From Luteimonas vadosa (GTDB lineage: Bacteria; Pseudomonadota; Gammaproteobacteria; Xanthomonadales; Xanthomonadaceae), in NCBI RefSeq assembly GCF_039543545.1, contig NZ_BAABJY010000002.1, forward strand, positions 1,054,001 through 1,118,000: a DNA stretch of 64,000 nucleotides, written 5' to 3'. The notes below the pieces were generated by a model that saw nothing but the letters and a program-made list of their open reading frames with translations, was not told the origin of the DNA and did not search any database. The translations under genes were made by a program, and so were the position numbers. Shown here piece by piece: positions 1 to 8,420 of this stretch (positions are counted from its first letter, which is position 1; every line of letters begins with the position of its first letter).

Positions 1-846
1 GCTCGTGGTCAGCGGGCCGTCGACCTGCTGGCATTCCATGGCCGTCGCGGTCGGAGCCATGAAGTAGCCGGCGACGTCGCCCACGACGTGGGTCGGGACT
101 GCTGAAAAGATCGAGAAATCGAAGGACTGGCCCAGGGTCTGCTTGACGATGATCTCGTTGCCGTTATCGCCGCCTATGACGACGTTCAAGCTGGCGGCAA
201 AGGGTTGCGGTGCATTGTAGGGATAGACCGTGATGTATCCACCCGAGTGGGATTCGGTCGTGGTGACGTTCATCACGACTGCCGATGCGTTGGCCGGAAC
301 CCCGCAATCCATGCTTGCGCCACCCTGGGCGACGAAGTCACTTCCGTCGGACACGTAATGGCGCGTCTCGCCGGGCGTCATCGCCCCACCGGCCAAGCGC
401 GTATCAAGGATGCGGCACGGCACGATCGCCGTGTACACCAGGTCCTCGGACGGGCTGCCCAGCGCATGGATGACGGCGGCCGACGCTTGCGGGTTCGCCA
501 TCTTGTCGATGATCTGCTCGTCCGTCGCACGCTGGCCCATCAGGGCCGACATCATGCCCTCGAACGTGGTCATGCGTGCCGCACGCTTGATGTTGTGCAA
601 ATCTGCCTGGGCGAACGTGCTGGCCATTGCCCTGGCCCACTCGCCGCGACCGGTGCCGTACACCGTGGACACGTAGTCCGCCCAACGCCGGACGATGTTG
701 CCCACGTTCTCTCCCCGCTCCGTCTTCGCCGTGTACTGCGAACCGGCGGACGAAGGCCCGGCGGCCTCGGCGACCTGCGACGTCAGCACGACGCCCCCCA
801 GGGTGGCAACGAGTGCAGCCGAAATTGCGGTCGTAAGTACCTTCAT
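1..846 (-). CDS. Secreted PCRILDTR-domain protein, partial at left edge
   Basis: The first 282 residues are visible; the C-terminus lies beyond position 1. Residues 1-28 form a signal peptide (short basic start, hydrophobic stretch, AEA|A cleavage site), so the mature protein is exported. A helical segment (about 30-120) is followed by a beta-rich domain that opens with PCRILDTR (143-150), continues with an ANASAVVMNVT strand and a GYITVYP strand, and closes with VGDVAGYF (255-262). This signature recurs in exported proteins of actinobacteria, myxobacteria and xanthomonads, usually without a known function. The start at 846 is supported by a purine-rich ribosome site (GGGGAAG) just upstream. 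The gene follows argH on the same strand after 222 bp and need not be cotranscribed. No enzymatic motif is seen. Confidence 0.8.
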   Translation of the reverse strand, partial: MKVLTTAISAALVATLGGVVLTSQVAEAAGPSSAGSQYTAKTERGENVGNIVRRWADYVSTVYGTGRGEWARAMASTFAQADLHNIKRAARMTTFEGMMSALMGQRATDEQIIDKMANPQASAAVIHALGSPSEDLVYTAIVPCRILDTRLAGGAMTPGETRHYVSDGSDFVAQGGASMDCGVPANASAVVMNVTTTESHSGGYITVYPYNAPQPFAASLNVVIGGDNGNEIIVKQTLGQSFDFSIFSAVPTHVVGDVAGYFMAPTATAMECQQVDGPLTTS

Positions 847-1068
847 GACTTCCCCTTCCCCTATGAGTCTGGCCGAATGCGAGACCATCCCGCTCGCCCC
901 TCGTCCCCGTTAAAGCACGTTCCGTGCCAAGTGCCGGAGTGACGACGATCCCAGAATCGGCCACAAAGGGTGCGCCCCGTCACGGTTCGGATGTGCCGCT
1001 GGAACGTTTAAAGGCGACGTTTTTTGTCACTGGCGGGCGACGTTCATGCCACCTGCGGGAATCGGCTG

Positions 1069-2361
1069 CTAGCTGTCACCTGCGGGCAGTCGCGATTTCA
1101 AGGCCTCCAACCGGAGGTCCCCCGCTCCGCCGGGCGAGACCCGGCCCGCCAGGCTGGCCGCGGGATCGCCGTCCTCCCAGCGCGCGGGGTCGGCTGCCAG
1201 ACGGTAGGCATCCCGGAACGGCATTCCCTCCCTCGCCATGTCGACCGCGAGGTCGGTGGCGTAGAGCGCGGGCTCCAGTGCCGCCCGCATCCGTTCCTGC
1301 CGCCATTCGAGCCGCGCCAGCAGGCCTGGCAGCAGGGACAGGGCCGCCAGGCCGCGTCCGAACCCGTGGAACAGCGCGCCCTTCGACGCCTGCAGGTCCC
1401 GGTGGTATCCGGACGGCAACGACAGCAGTTGCTCGATTTCCGTCCTGGCGGCGGCCACGCTGGCGTGGCTGGCGCGCATCAGTTCGATCACGTCGGGGTT
1501 GCGTTTGTTGGGCATGATCGAACTGCCGGTCGTGTACTGCGCCGGCAGCGCGACGAAACCGAACTCGGCACTGGTGAACAGGCTCAGGTCCCAGGCCAGG
1601 CGGCGCATGTCCAGCGTCGCGCTGGCCAACGCCTCGAGCGCGGCCATCTCGAACTTGCCGCGCGACAGCTGGGCATACATCGGCGACACCTGCAGCCGCG
1701 AAAAGCCCAGCGCCCGGGTCGCAGTGTCGCGCGGCAAGGGCAGGTTCACGCCATAGCCGGCCGCGGTCCCGAGCGGATTGGCGTCGATCCAGCGCAGCGT
1801 ATCGGCGGCACGCGCGGCATCGTCGATGAAGGCCTCGGCCCAGCCCGCCCACCACATGCCCAGGGAGGACACCACGGCACGCTGCAGGTGCGTATAGCCT
1901 GGCATCGGGATGTCCCGTTCCGCCTCCGCGCGTTGCAGCGCGATGCGCGCCAGGTCGGTGCAGGTCGATTGCAGGCGGGCGAGCTTCTCCTTCAGCCACA
2001 ACCGCGTGGCGACGAGCACCTGGTCGTTCCGGCTGCGCCCGGCGTGGATCTTCCGCCCGGTGTCGCCCAGCCGCTCGGTCAGCCGCGCCTCGATCGCGGA
2101 ATGACCGTCCTCGTAGCGCTCGTCGAGCACGAAAGCGCCGGAACGGAAATCGTCGGCCAGCGCGTCGAGCTCGCGCGACAGGGACTGCAACTCGTCCTCG
2201 GCCAGCATCCCGATGGCCTGCAGGCCCTGGGCGTGCACCTTGCTCGCGGCGATGTCATGGAGCAGGAATTCGCGGTCCAGCACGACATCGTCGCCGGCGA
2301 GGAAGGCCTGGATGCCTGCATCGACGTCGACGCCGGGTTTCTGCCACAGGAGATCGGTCAT
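1069..2361 (-). CDS. argH: Argininosuccinate lyase
   Basis: Splits argininosuccinate into arginine and fumarate, the last step of arginine synthesis, in the cytoplasm. The 430-residue product carries the fumarase/aspartase superfamily signature GSSIMPNKRNPD at about residues 278-289, GRSRNDQ near residue 100 and TGYTHLQ-type substrate-binding sequence (PGYTHLQRA). The length is slightly below the usual 450-470. The chosen start (MTDLLWQKPG) follows argC by 25 bp. An upstream extension of the frame would overlap argC and does not look like lyase sequence. It is the last gene of the arg operon; no clear terminator is seen downstream. Confidence 0.95.
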   Translation of the reverse strand: MTDLLWQKPGVDVDAGIQAFLAGDDVVLDREFLLHDIAASKVHAQGLQAIGMLAEDELQSLSRELDALADDFRSGAFVLDERYEDGHSAIEARLTERLGDTGRKIHAGRSRNDQVLVATRLWLKEKLARLQSTCTDLARIALQRAEAERDIPMPGYTHLQRAVVSSLGMWWAGWAEAFIDDAARAADTLRWIDANPLGTAAGYGVNLPLPRDTATRALGFSRLQVSPMYAQLSRGKFEMAALEALASATLDMRRLAWDLSLFTSAEFGFVALPAQYTTGSSIMPNKRNPDVIELMRASHASVAAARTEIEQLLSLPSGYHRDLQASKGALFHGFGRGLAALSLLPGLLARLEWRQERMRAALEPALYATDLAVDMAREGMPFRDAYRLAADPARWEDGDPAASLAGRVSPGGAGDLRLEALKSRLPAGDS

Positions 2362-2386
2362 GGTGGGCTTTCCTCGCGGACCGCGA

Positions 2387-3349
2387 CTACCGCGGCGGAT
2401 CGATGGGGATGCCTTCGAATTCCGGGAAGCCGAAGGCCAGGTTGAGGTTCTGCAGCGCCTGCGTCGCGGCGCCCTTGAGCAGGTTGTCGAGCGTCGAGAC
2501 GACCACCAGGCGCCGGCGGTCCTCCGACAGCGTGAATCCGCCGACCGCCGCGCCATGCCGTCCGGCGATGCCGCTGACCCAAGGCGCGTCGCGCTCGACG
2601 GCGACCAGTGGCTCGCTGTCGTACCGGGTACGGTAGCGCTCCACGACGGCATCCGGCTCGAGCGCTTGCTGCAGGTGCAGGTTCGCGGTCACCGTCAGGC
2701 CTCGGAAATGCGGGGCGACGTGCGGCATGAACTCGATGTCGATGCCCATCCGGTGCGAGACCTCGCGCTCGTGGACATGGCCGGTCAGCGCGTACGGCAT
2801 GAGGTTGTCGCGCAGCTTGTCGACGTCGTTCCGCTCCGACGGGGTGGTCCCGGCGCCCGAATAGCCGGAGACGCCGAAGCACTGCACCGGACCATCGATG
2901 TCATCGAGCATCGGCGCGATGGCCAGCTGCATCGCCGAGGCATAGCACCCCGGGTTGGCGATGCGCCGTTGGCCGGCGTAGCCGCCCCTCGTCAGTTCCG
3001 GCAGGCCGTAGTGCCAGTGCGGGTCGAACCGGTGGTCCGCGGACAGGTCGACGATCACCGGCGATGCTCCATCGCCTCCGATGCCCTCCACGCACGCGGT
3101 CGCCTTGCCGTTGGGCAGGGCCAGGACGTAGGCATCCGCGCCCTGCGCACCCAGCGCCTCGTGCTCGATGCGCGCATAACGCAGGTCCCCTGCGTACTCG
3201 GGCACGTGCGCCGACACCGGCTGGCCCTCGAGTTCGCGCGACGAGACGAAGGCCAGTTCGAAATGCGGGTGCCCGGCGAGCAGGCGGATCAGTTCGGCCC
3301 CGGTGTGCCCGCGGGCGCCGACGATGCCGATCGTGCGACGGCCGATCAT
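2387..3349 (-). CDS. argC: N-acetyl-gamma-glutamyl-phosphate reductase
   Basis: NADPH-dependent reduction of N-acetylglutamyl phosphate to the semialdehyde, third step of the acetylated arginine pathway. The 320-residue protein begins with a Rossmann nucleotide-binding motif (GIVGARGHTGAELIRLL, about residues 7-23) and has the active-site cysteine in NPGCYASA. The start at 3349 gives an ATGA overlap with the end of the upstream argB-type gene, so the two are translationally coupled; a longer start 12 codons upstream is possible but less likely. Confidence 0.95.
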   Translation of the reverse strand: MIGRRTIGIVGARGHTGAELIRLLAGHPHFELAFVSSRELEGQPVSAHVPEYAGDLRYARIEHEALGAQGADAYVLALPNGKATACVEGIGGDGASPVIVDLSADHRFDPHWHYGLPELTRGGYAGQRRIANPGCYASAMQLAIAPMLDDIDGPVQCFGVSGYSGAGTTPSERNDVDKLRDNLMPYALTGHVHEREVSHRMGIDIEFMPHVAPHFRGLTVTANLHLQQALEPDAVVERYRTRYDSEPLVAVERDAPWVSGIAGRHGAAVGGFTLSEDRRRLVVVSTLDNLLKGAATQALQNLNLAFGFPEFEGIPIDPPR

Positions 3350-4668
3350 GACGGACTCGCCAGCGTCGGCGCGCGGCCGGCGCAATGGGCCACGGCGGCT
3401 TCAATGGCGTCGAACCCGTCGAGCCCGTACCAGAACACCCGCCACGGCCCCTGCTTGAGGCAGCCGTCGGACTCCGAGTGGTAGAAGCCGTTGGCGCGGT
3501 TGTCGTGGCGGGATCGCCAGAACAGGCTCGGCGTCTCCTCGCGCATCACCTGCCAGACCGCGCGGCCCAGGCCCTCGCCCTGCGCGTCGTCCAGCACCGC
3601 GAACTTGTCGAGGTAGACGCTGCCATCCTCGTCGGTGAGGATCACCGCGGCGCGGTAGTGCTCGCTGACGTAGGCGCGCAGCAGGGGCGTGCGCTCGAAG
3701 TAGTCGCCGGCCAGTTGGCGGCCGAAACTCGATTCGACCAGGGAACGCAGGCGCTGCAGGTCGAGCGAGTCCCATCGCGTGGCCCGCAGGACCTGTTCGC
3801 CACGGCGCACCAGGGTCCCGGAGCCGGTGTGCGTGAACAGCTCCTTGGCCAGGTCCGCCGGCCGCGTGATCGACACCGACGACGCCAGCGGCAGTCCGTC
3901 CAGCAGCGTCTTGATCTGCTCCAGTTTCAGCCGCATGCCGCCATTGAGCCACGGCTGCTGCATGAGCTGCTCGTACTCGGTGGACAGGTTGATCGAGTCG
4001 ATCAAGGCACCCTCGGCGTCGAGCAGGCCGCCGGTGCCGGTGAGGAAGATGATCTTGTAGGGCTGCACCGCCTCCACCAGCGCATTGGCGGCGAAGTCGG
4101 CGTTGACGTTGAGGATCTGCCCGCCGGGGGTTTCGCCGAGGCTTGCGATGACCGGTATCGAGCCGGCCTGCAGGCTGGCCTCGATCGGCGAAAGGTCGAC
4201 CCGCTCGATCCGGCCCACCAGCCCGAACGTGTCCCGGTCCAGGAAGCCGGCCTCGAACACGCCACCGGTGATCGAGGTGGCACGCGCACCCGCGCGCTGC
4301 AACGCCTCGACCAGTCGCAGGTTGGACGCCTGAAACACCCGCCGCACGACGGCCAGGGCATCGGGCGACGTGACGCGCAGGCCGTCGACGGTGCGCTTTT
4401 CGATCCCGGCCTGCGACAGCTGCGCATCGAGCTGCGGACCCGCCCCGTGCACGACGATCGGCGTCAGGCCGACTTCCTGCAGGAAGGCCAGCGAGGAGGT
4501 CAACGCGTCCAGGTCGTCGCGCAGCACGGCGCCCCCGACCTTGACCACGGCGAAGCGCTTGGCGTCCAGCTGCGAAAAGCGCTTGAGGTACTGGCTGATT
4601 TCCTTCGCACTGGCCATGCTCGAGAGCAGGCGCACGATGGTCTGTCGGGTTTGCTGGTGGGTCTGCAT
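3346..4668 (-). CDS. argB: Bifunctional N-acetylglutamate kinase/synthase
   Basis: A 440-residue fusion that catalyses the first two steps of arginine synthesis: acetylation of glutamate and phosphorylation of N-acetylglutamate. Residues about 40-290 are an amino-acid kinase fold (VVKVGGAVL near the start, VVHGAGPQLD, and a nucleotide-binding LTGTGGLLDAEG). Residues about 300-440 are a GNAT acetyltransferase-like domain (TLVRRGEQVLRA, then AVLDDAQGEGLGRAVW, the acetyl-CoA loop). This arrangement is known from Xanthomonas NAGS/K and resembles vertebrate NAGS; such enzymes are feedback-inhibited by arginine. The gene is preceded by a 107-bp gap after argE', the longest gap inside the operon. 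Confidence 0.92.
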   Translation of the reverse strand: MQTHQQTRQTIVRLLSSMASAKEISQYLKRFSQLDAKRFAVVKVGGAVLRDDLDALTSSLAFLQEVGLTPIVVHGAGPQLDAQLSQAGIEKRTVDGLRVTSPDALAVVRRVFQASNLRLVEALQRAGARATSITGGVFEAGFLDRDTFGLVGRIERVDLSPIEASLQAGSIPVIASLGETPGGQILNVNADFAANALVEAVQPYKIIFLTGTGGLLDAEGALIDSINLSTEYEQLMQQPWLNGGMRLKLEQIKTLLDGLPLASSVSITRPADLAKELFTHTGSGTLVRRGEQVLRATRWDSLDLQRLRSLVESSFGRQLAGDYFERTPLLRAYVSEHYRAAVILTDEDGSVYLDKFAVLDDAQGEGLGRAVWQVMREETPSLFWRSRHDNRANGFYHSESDGCLKQGPWRVFWYGLDGFDAIEAAVAHCAGRAPTLASPS

Positions 4669-4744
4669 CGCTGATCGGTTTCTCTGTGGTTCCCGGGGAG
4701 CGTGTCGGCGCCGCCGGATGGCTTCGGTTGGCGGGCACGGGGCC

Positions 4745-4766
4745 GGGCGCCTTCGCGCCGGCGCCC
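4745..4766 (-). other. GC hairpin in the argE'-argB gap
   Basis: GGGCGC (4745-4750) and GCGCCC (4761-4766) form a perfect 6-bp stem with a 10-base loop, starting about 10 bases after the argE' stop codon on the coding strand. There is no following T-run, so it is not a standard terminator. It could be a processing or mRNA-stabilising structure that sets different levels for the distal argB-argC-argH part. Function is inferred only from position. Confidence 0.3.
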
Positions 4767-4775
4767 TCGCGCCGG

Positions 4776-5870
4776 TCAGGGTTCCATGGCGATGATGCGC
4801 CCCACGGCTTCGGCGTACGTCTGCAATTGCGCCAGCGCGACCCATTCGTCCGCGCTGTGGGCCTGCGCGATGTCGCCGGGTCCGAAGACGATTGCCGTCA
4901 GGCCGGCCTGCGAGAACAGTGAGGCCTCGGTCCAGAAATCCACCGCGTTGCCGATCGGCAGCGCCAACGCATCCGCCAGGTCGCGCGCGGCCAGGCGCCT
5001 GTCCTCGGCGGTCGCGACATCGCCGGCGGGCAGCGGGGGACCACGGAACGTTTCCGTGTAGGTTTGAAGCGCGCCTGCGCCTGCGAAGGCGCCGAACCGC
5101 CGGTGCAGGGCATCGATGTCCTGCGACGGCAACGGCCGGAATCCGAACGAGACGTCGCACTCGGGCGCGACCACGTTGGCCTTGATGCCCCCGTGCACCC
5201 GGCCGATGTTGAAGCGCAGGCCCGTCAGCCCCCCGAACCGCCGGTGGGCCTCTCCTTCGACGAAGTCCAGCGCTTGCCCGCCCCATCGCATCGCCTGGTG
5301 CAGCGCGCTGGCGTCCAGCGCGCCGGCCGCGGAGGCGTGGCCCGCCTCGCCCTTGAATCGCAGCTGCACCGCACTGATCCCACGGTGCGCCAGCACCGCC
5401 TCGCATCGCGTCGGTTCCGCGACCAGCACTTCCTCGAAACCGTGCGCGGACTTCAGGAAGGCGTCCACGCAGCGCGCATCGTTGGCTTCCTCGTCGCTGG
5501 AGAACAGGAAGGCCGCGTCGCCCTCCGTCGATCCGGCGGCCGCCAGCAGGCAGGCCGCCGCACCCTTGATGTCGCAGGCGCCAAGCCCGATGGCGCGGTC
5601 TTCGGTGACGCGCAGGACGTGCGGATCCGCCGTCCATCCCGGCGAATCCGGCACCGTGTCCAGGTGCACGTTGAACAGCCGCGCCGGGTTTCCGCGCAAC
5701 GCGAACAGCGCTACCGCCCCGTCGCCATGGTCGCGCACGTCGACATGGAAGCCGGGCAGCTGCTGCCGGATGTAGTCGAAGATGCCATCCGCGGCGATGG
5801 TGCGCGGCGGGTTCCGGGTGTCGAACGACACCAGCGCGGCGAGGTGGTGGAGGATCGTCTCGAGCATCAT
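4776..5870 (-). CDS. argE: N-acetylcitrulline (acetylornithine-type) deacetylase
   Basis: M20 metallopeptidase-family deacetylase, 364 residues. In the Xanthomonas-type pathway the carbamoylated intermediate is N-acetylcitrulline, and this enzyme removes its acetyl group to give citrulline. Visible features are the FDTRNPP N-terminus of the ArgE group, FNVHLDTVPD (metal ligand His and Asp), GLGACDIKGAAACLL, the SSDEEAN catalytic/metal acidic pair and the ISAVQLRFKGEAGHAS dimerisation-domain start. Two ATG codons stand in tandem (5870 and 5867); an AGGGA ribosome site fits either. It sits 47 bp after argG. Substrate choice (acetylcitrulline rather than acetylornithine) is inferred from the neighbouring argF'. 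Confidence 0.88.
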   Translation of the reverse strand: MMLETILHHLAALVSFDTRNPPRTIAADGIFDYIRQQLPGFHVDVRDHGDGAVALFALRGNPARLFNVHLDTVPDSPGWTADPHVLRVTEDRAIGLGACDIKGAAACLLAAAGSTEGDAAFLFSSDEEANDARCVDAFLKSAHGFEEVLVAEPTRCEAVLAHRGISAVQLRFKGEAGHASAAGALDASALHQAMRWGGQALDFVEGEAHRRFGGLTGLRFNIGRVHGGIKANVVAPECDVSFGFRPLPSQDIDALHRRFGAFAGAGALQTYTETFRGPPLPAGDVATAEDRRLAARDLADALALPIGNAVDFWTEASLFSQAGLTAIVFGPGDIAQAHSADEWVALAQLQTYAEAVGRIIAMEP

Positions 5871-5917
5871 GTCCCTGTCTCTTGGCACGGAAGGGGCTCT
5901 GGCCCTTCCGCGCGAAC

Positions 5918-7114
5918 CTACTTGCGGTTGATCTCGGCCCACAGCGTCGAGCTCATCCCGTACAACTTGATGAAGCCCTCCGCTTCCTCCACGCCCCAGT
6001 CCGCCGACTGGGCATAGGTCGCACCCCTTGACTCGAGCAGGTGCGGCGAGGACACCGCCACGGCATCGACGCGGCCCCCGCATGTCTCCAGCACGACCTC
6101 TCCATTGACCTTGCGCTGCGTGGAGGCAAGGAATGCCTCGAGGTCGGCCTTGAGCGGATCGTGGAAGAAGCCCTCGTACACCAGCTCCACCCACTTGCGC
6201 GCCACGTCCGGCTTGAACCGGTTCTGCTGCTTGGAGAGCACCGCCTCGTCCAGCGCGCGATGCGCGACCAGCAGCGCGGCCAGGCCGGGGGCCTCGTAGA
6301 CGATGCGGCCCTTCAGGCCGATGGTGGTGTCCCCGGTGTAGACGCCGCGACCGACGCCGTACTGCGCGAAGCGCGTGTTGAGCAGCGCCAGCAGGGGCGC
6401 ACCGGCCAGTGGCTTGCCGTCGATCTCGACCGCCTCGCCTTCGATGAACCGCACCGTCGTCCTCAGCGGTTCGTCCGGCCAGGCGCTGCGCGGCGCGCAC
6501 CAACCGCGCGCGCCCTCGCCCGGGGCTTCCCAGCGGTCGATCTCGCCGCCGGACATGGTCAGGCCGAGCAGGTTCTCGTTGATCGTGTAGGCCTTCTGCT
6601 GCGCGCGGACGCCGAACCCGCGTTCCTCGAGGTAGGCCTGCTCGTACGCGCGCGTCTGGGTGTGCTCCTTCTGGATCTCGCGGATCGGCGCCACGACCTG
6701 GTAGTCGCCGCTTGCCTTCACGGCAAGGTCGAAGCGCACCTGGTCGTTGCCCATGCCAGTGCAACCATGGGCGATGGACCGTGTCCCGAGGTCGTCGGCG
6801 CGCGCCAGTGCCGCGTCGACGATCAGGTAGCGGTCCGACACCAGCAACGGGTATTGGCCCTGGTATCCCTCCCCGGCCCAGATGAACGGCTTGACGAAGC
6901 CCTCCCAGATCGCGGGCCTGCCGTCGACGGTGACGTGGCTGGCCACGCCCAGCTCGCGGGCACGCGCCTCGATGGCCTCGCGCTCCTTCGCGTCGACGCC
7001 GCCGGTATCCGCGAACACGGTATGGACGGACCAGCCGCGCTCCTGCAGCCACGGCACGCAGAAGCTGGTGTCGAGGCCGCCGGAGAATGCCAGGACGATG
7101 TCTTTCGGGTTCAT
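5918..7114 (-). CDS. argG: Argininosuccinate synthase
   Basis: ATP-dependent joining of citrulline and aspartate. The 398-residue protein starts with the PP-loop AFSGGLDTS (residues about 9-17), followed by DTGG and, further on, AHGCTGMGNDQVRF, all typical of ArgG. It lies second in the operon, 28 bp after argF', and feeds argH at the operon end. Confidence 0.95.
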   Translation of the reverse strand: MNPKDIVLAFSGGLDTSFCVPWLQERGWSVHTVFADTGGVDAKEREAIEARARELGVASHVTVDGRPAIWEGFVKPFIWAGEGYQGQYPLLVSDRYLIVDAALARADDLGTRSIAHGCTGMGNDQVRFDLAVKASGDYQVVAPIREIQKEHTQTRAYEQAYLEERGFGVRAQQKAYTINENLLGLTMSGGEIDRWEAPGEGARGWCAPRSAWPDEPLRTTVRFIEGEAVEIDGKPLAGAPLLALLNTRFAQYGVGRGVYTGDTTIGLKGRIVYEAPGLAALLVAHRALDEAVLSKQQNRFKPDVARKWVELVYEGFFHDPLKADLEAFLASTQRKVNGEVVLETCGGRVDAVAVSSPHLLESRGATYAQSADWGVEEAEGFIKLYGMSSTLWAEINRK

Positions 7115-7142
7115 GTGTTGCCTGCCTTGTTGTAGGGGCCGA

Positions 7143-8150
7143 TCAGCCTTGGGCGATGAGTGCCGCCATGACCGCCTTCTGCACGTGCAGGCGATTCTCC
7201 GCCTCCTCGATGGCGATGCAGTGCTTCGAGTCCATCACCGCGTCCGTGGCCTTGACGTTTCGGCGCAGCGGCAGGCAATGGGAGAAGACGCCATCGTTGG
7301 TCAGGGCCATCTTCGCCTCGTCGACGATGAAATGCCTGTGCTGGTCGCGGATCGGCTTCTCCGGCGCCCAGTTGCCGAAGAAGGGCAGCGCCCCCCAGCT
7401 CTTGGCGTAGACGATATCCGCGCCGGCGTAGGCAGCCGCGATGTCGTGGCTGACCGCGAACGAACCGCCGTTCTCGGCCACGTTCTGCTTCGCCCAGCCC
7501 AGGTAGCGCTCGTCGAGCAGGTAGTCCTCGGTCGGGCACAGCAAGGTCACGTCCATGCCCATCCGCGTGGCGATGGTCAGGGCGGAGTTGGCCACCGCGG
7601 TGTTGAGCGGTTTGGGATGGTAGGTCCAGGTCAGGACGTACTTCCTGCCCCGCAGGTCGGTCGTGCCGAAATGCTCCTGCAGCGCCATCGCATGCGCCAA
7701 TTCCTGGCAAGGGTGGGTGATGGTCTCCATGTTGATCACCGGCACGGGGGAATGCTCGGCGAATGCCCGCAACACCCGGTCCTCGCGGTCGACCGACCAG
7801 TCAACGAACTTCGGGAAGGCGCGAACGCCGACCAGGTCGACATACCGGCCGAGCACCCGGGCGACCTCCGCCACGTGCTCCTCCGCCTCGCCATCCATCA
7901 CGGTGCCGAAGTCGAACTCGATCGGCCATGCATCCTTGCCCGGTTGCAGCACCACGGCATGGCCACCGAGCTGGAAGGCACCGAGCTCGAAGCTGGTGCG
8001 GGTCCGCAGCGACGGATTGAAGAACAGCAACGCGATGGACTTGCCCTTCAATGCATCGCCGATCGGATTGCGCTTGAACAGTGCCGCCTGCGTCAGCAGC
8101 GCATCGAGCTCGGCGCGCGTCCAGTCCTGGGTGTTGAGGAAGTGCTGCAT
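7143..8150 (-). CDS. argF': N-acetylornithine carbamoyltransferase
   Basis: Transfers a carbamoyl group to N-acetylornithine, giving N-acetylcitrulline. The 335-residue protein has the carbamoyl-phosphate motif SLRTRTSFELGAF (about 47-59) and the long variable segment PGKDAWPIEFDFGTVMDG that separates this family from ordinary ornithine carbamoyltransferase. The acidic run after it is where the X. campestris enzyme has the glutamate that selects the acetylated substrate. HPCQELAHA and the HCLPLRRNVKA loop are also present. It is the first gene of the operon and starts 51 bp after an intrinsic terminator, with an arginine-rich small frame further upstream, so attenuation is likely. Confidence 0.93.
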   Translation of the reverse strand: MQHFLNTQDWTRAELDALLTQAALFKRNPIGDALKGKSIALLFFNPSLRTRTSFELGAFQLGGHAVVLQPGKDAWPIEFDFGTVMDGEAEEHVAEVARVLGRYVDLVGVRAFPKFVDWSVDREDRVLRAFAEHSPVPVINMETITHPCQELAHAMALQEHFGTTDLRGRKYVLTWTYHPKPLNTAVANSALTIATRMGMDVTLLCPTEDYLLDERYLGWAKQNVAENGGSFAVSHDIAAAYAGADIVYAKSWGALPFFGNWAPEKPIRDQHRHFIVDEAKMALTNDGVFSHCLPLRRNVKATDAVMDSKHCIAIEEAENRLHVQKAVMAALIAQG

Positions 8151-8200
8151 GGGGAGTCCCGTGTGGGGTGGTGTCGATCAGGCGGAAGGATGAGGAAACG

Positions 8201-8226
8201 AAAAAACCCGGCGCAGGGGCCGGGTT
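8201..8226 (-). terminator. Intrinsic terminator just upstream of argF' (candidate attenuator)
   Basis: On the minus strand AACCCGGC and GCCGGGTT pair in an 8-bp stem with the 6-base loop CCCTGC, and the stem runs into a T6 tract. It ends about 50 bases before the argF' start. It could simply end the transcript of the upstream secreted-protein gene, but the sequence beside the preceding small frame can pair with its 5' arm, which argues for a regulated terminator. Confidence 0.85.
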
Positions 8227-8273
8227 CTCCAAGGTGAAACTCGAATGCGGACGAGTCCCGGCTACACAGCTCG
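8219..8273 (-). promoter_or_regulatory. Candidate antiterminator pairing of the arg attenuator
   Basis: On the minus strand GCCGGGACTC (8262-8253), which begins inside the small frame's stop codon, is complementary to GAGAACCCGGC (8229-8219), the 5' side of the terminator: 6 bp plus 3 bp around a small internal loop. A weaker CGAG/CTCG pairing (8273-8270 with 8255-8252) would compete and includes the last arginine codon of the frame. The three mutually exclusive pairings give the 1:2, 2:3 and 3:4 layout of amino-acid attenuators. This is read by eye without energy calculation. Confidence 0.5.
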
Positions 8274-8420
8274 ATTGTGGGCCAGGATTCGGCGCGCGCG
8301 CGAGGTCATGCCCGCCGCCATCCGGGCGGAGGTCAGGAGGTCGGCGCTGGCGTCGGTGAAGTTCATCAGGCGCGCATGCTCGCACGCATGGCCAGGGGCC
8401 GCAAGCGCGGCCGCGGTCAT
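8262..8420 (-). CDS. Small arginine-rich frame, candidate arg leader peptide
   Basis: A 52-codon frame whose ATG overlaps the stop of the upstream gene (ATGA), so it could be translated by coupling; an internal ATG gives a 34-residue version (MNFTDAS...). Five of the last 20 residues are arginine (residues 15, 23, 25, 26 and 32 of the short form), two read by the less common codon CGA. The stop codon abuts a segment that can pair with the terminator 36 bases further on. A ribosome paused at the arginine codons would leave that segment free; one at the stop codon would cover it. No strong ribosome site precedes the internal ATG. Arginine is common in any frame of GC-rich DNA, so the call needs conservation. 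Confidence 0.45.
   Translation of the reverse strand: MTAAALAAPGHACEHARLMNFTDASADLLTSARMAAGMTSRARRILAHNRAV

Noticed and set aside
1024..4674. Long plus-strand frames opposite argH, argC and argB
   Set aside because: Shadow frames: His/Gln/Arg-rich, no motifs, and opposite well-defined arginine genes.
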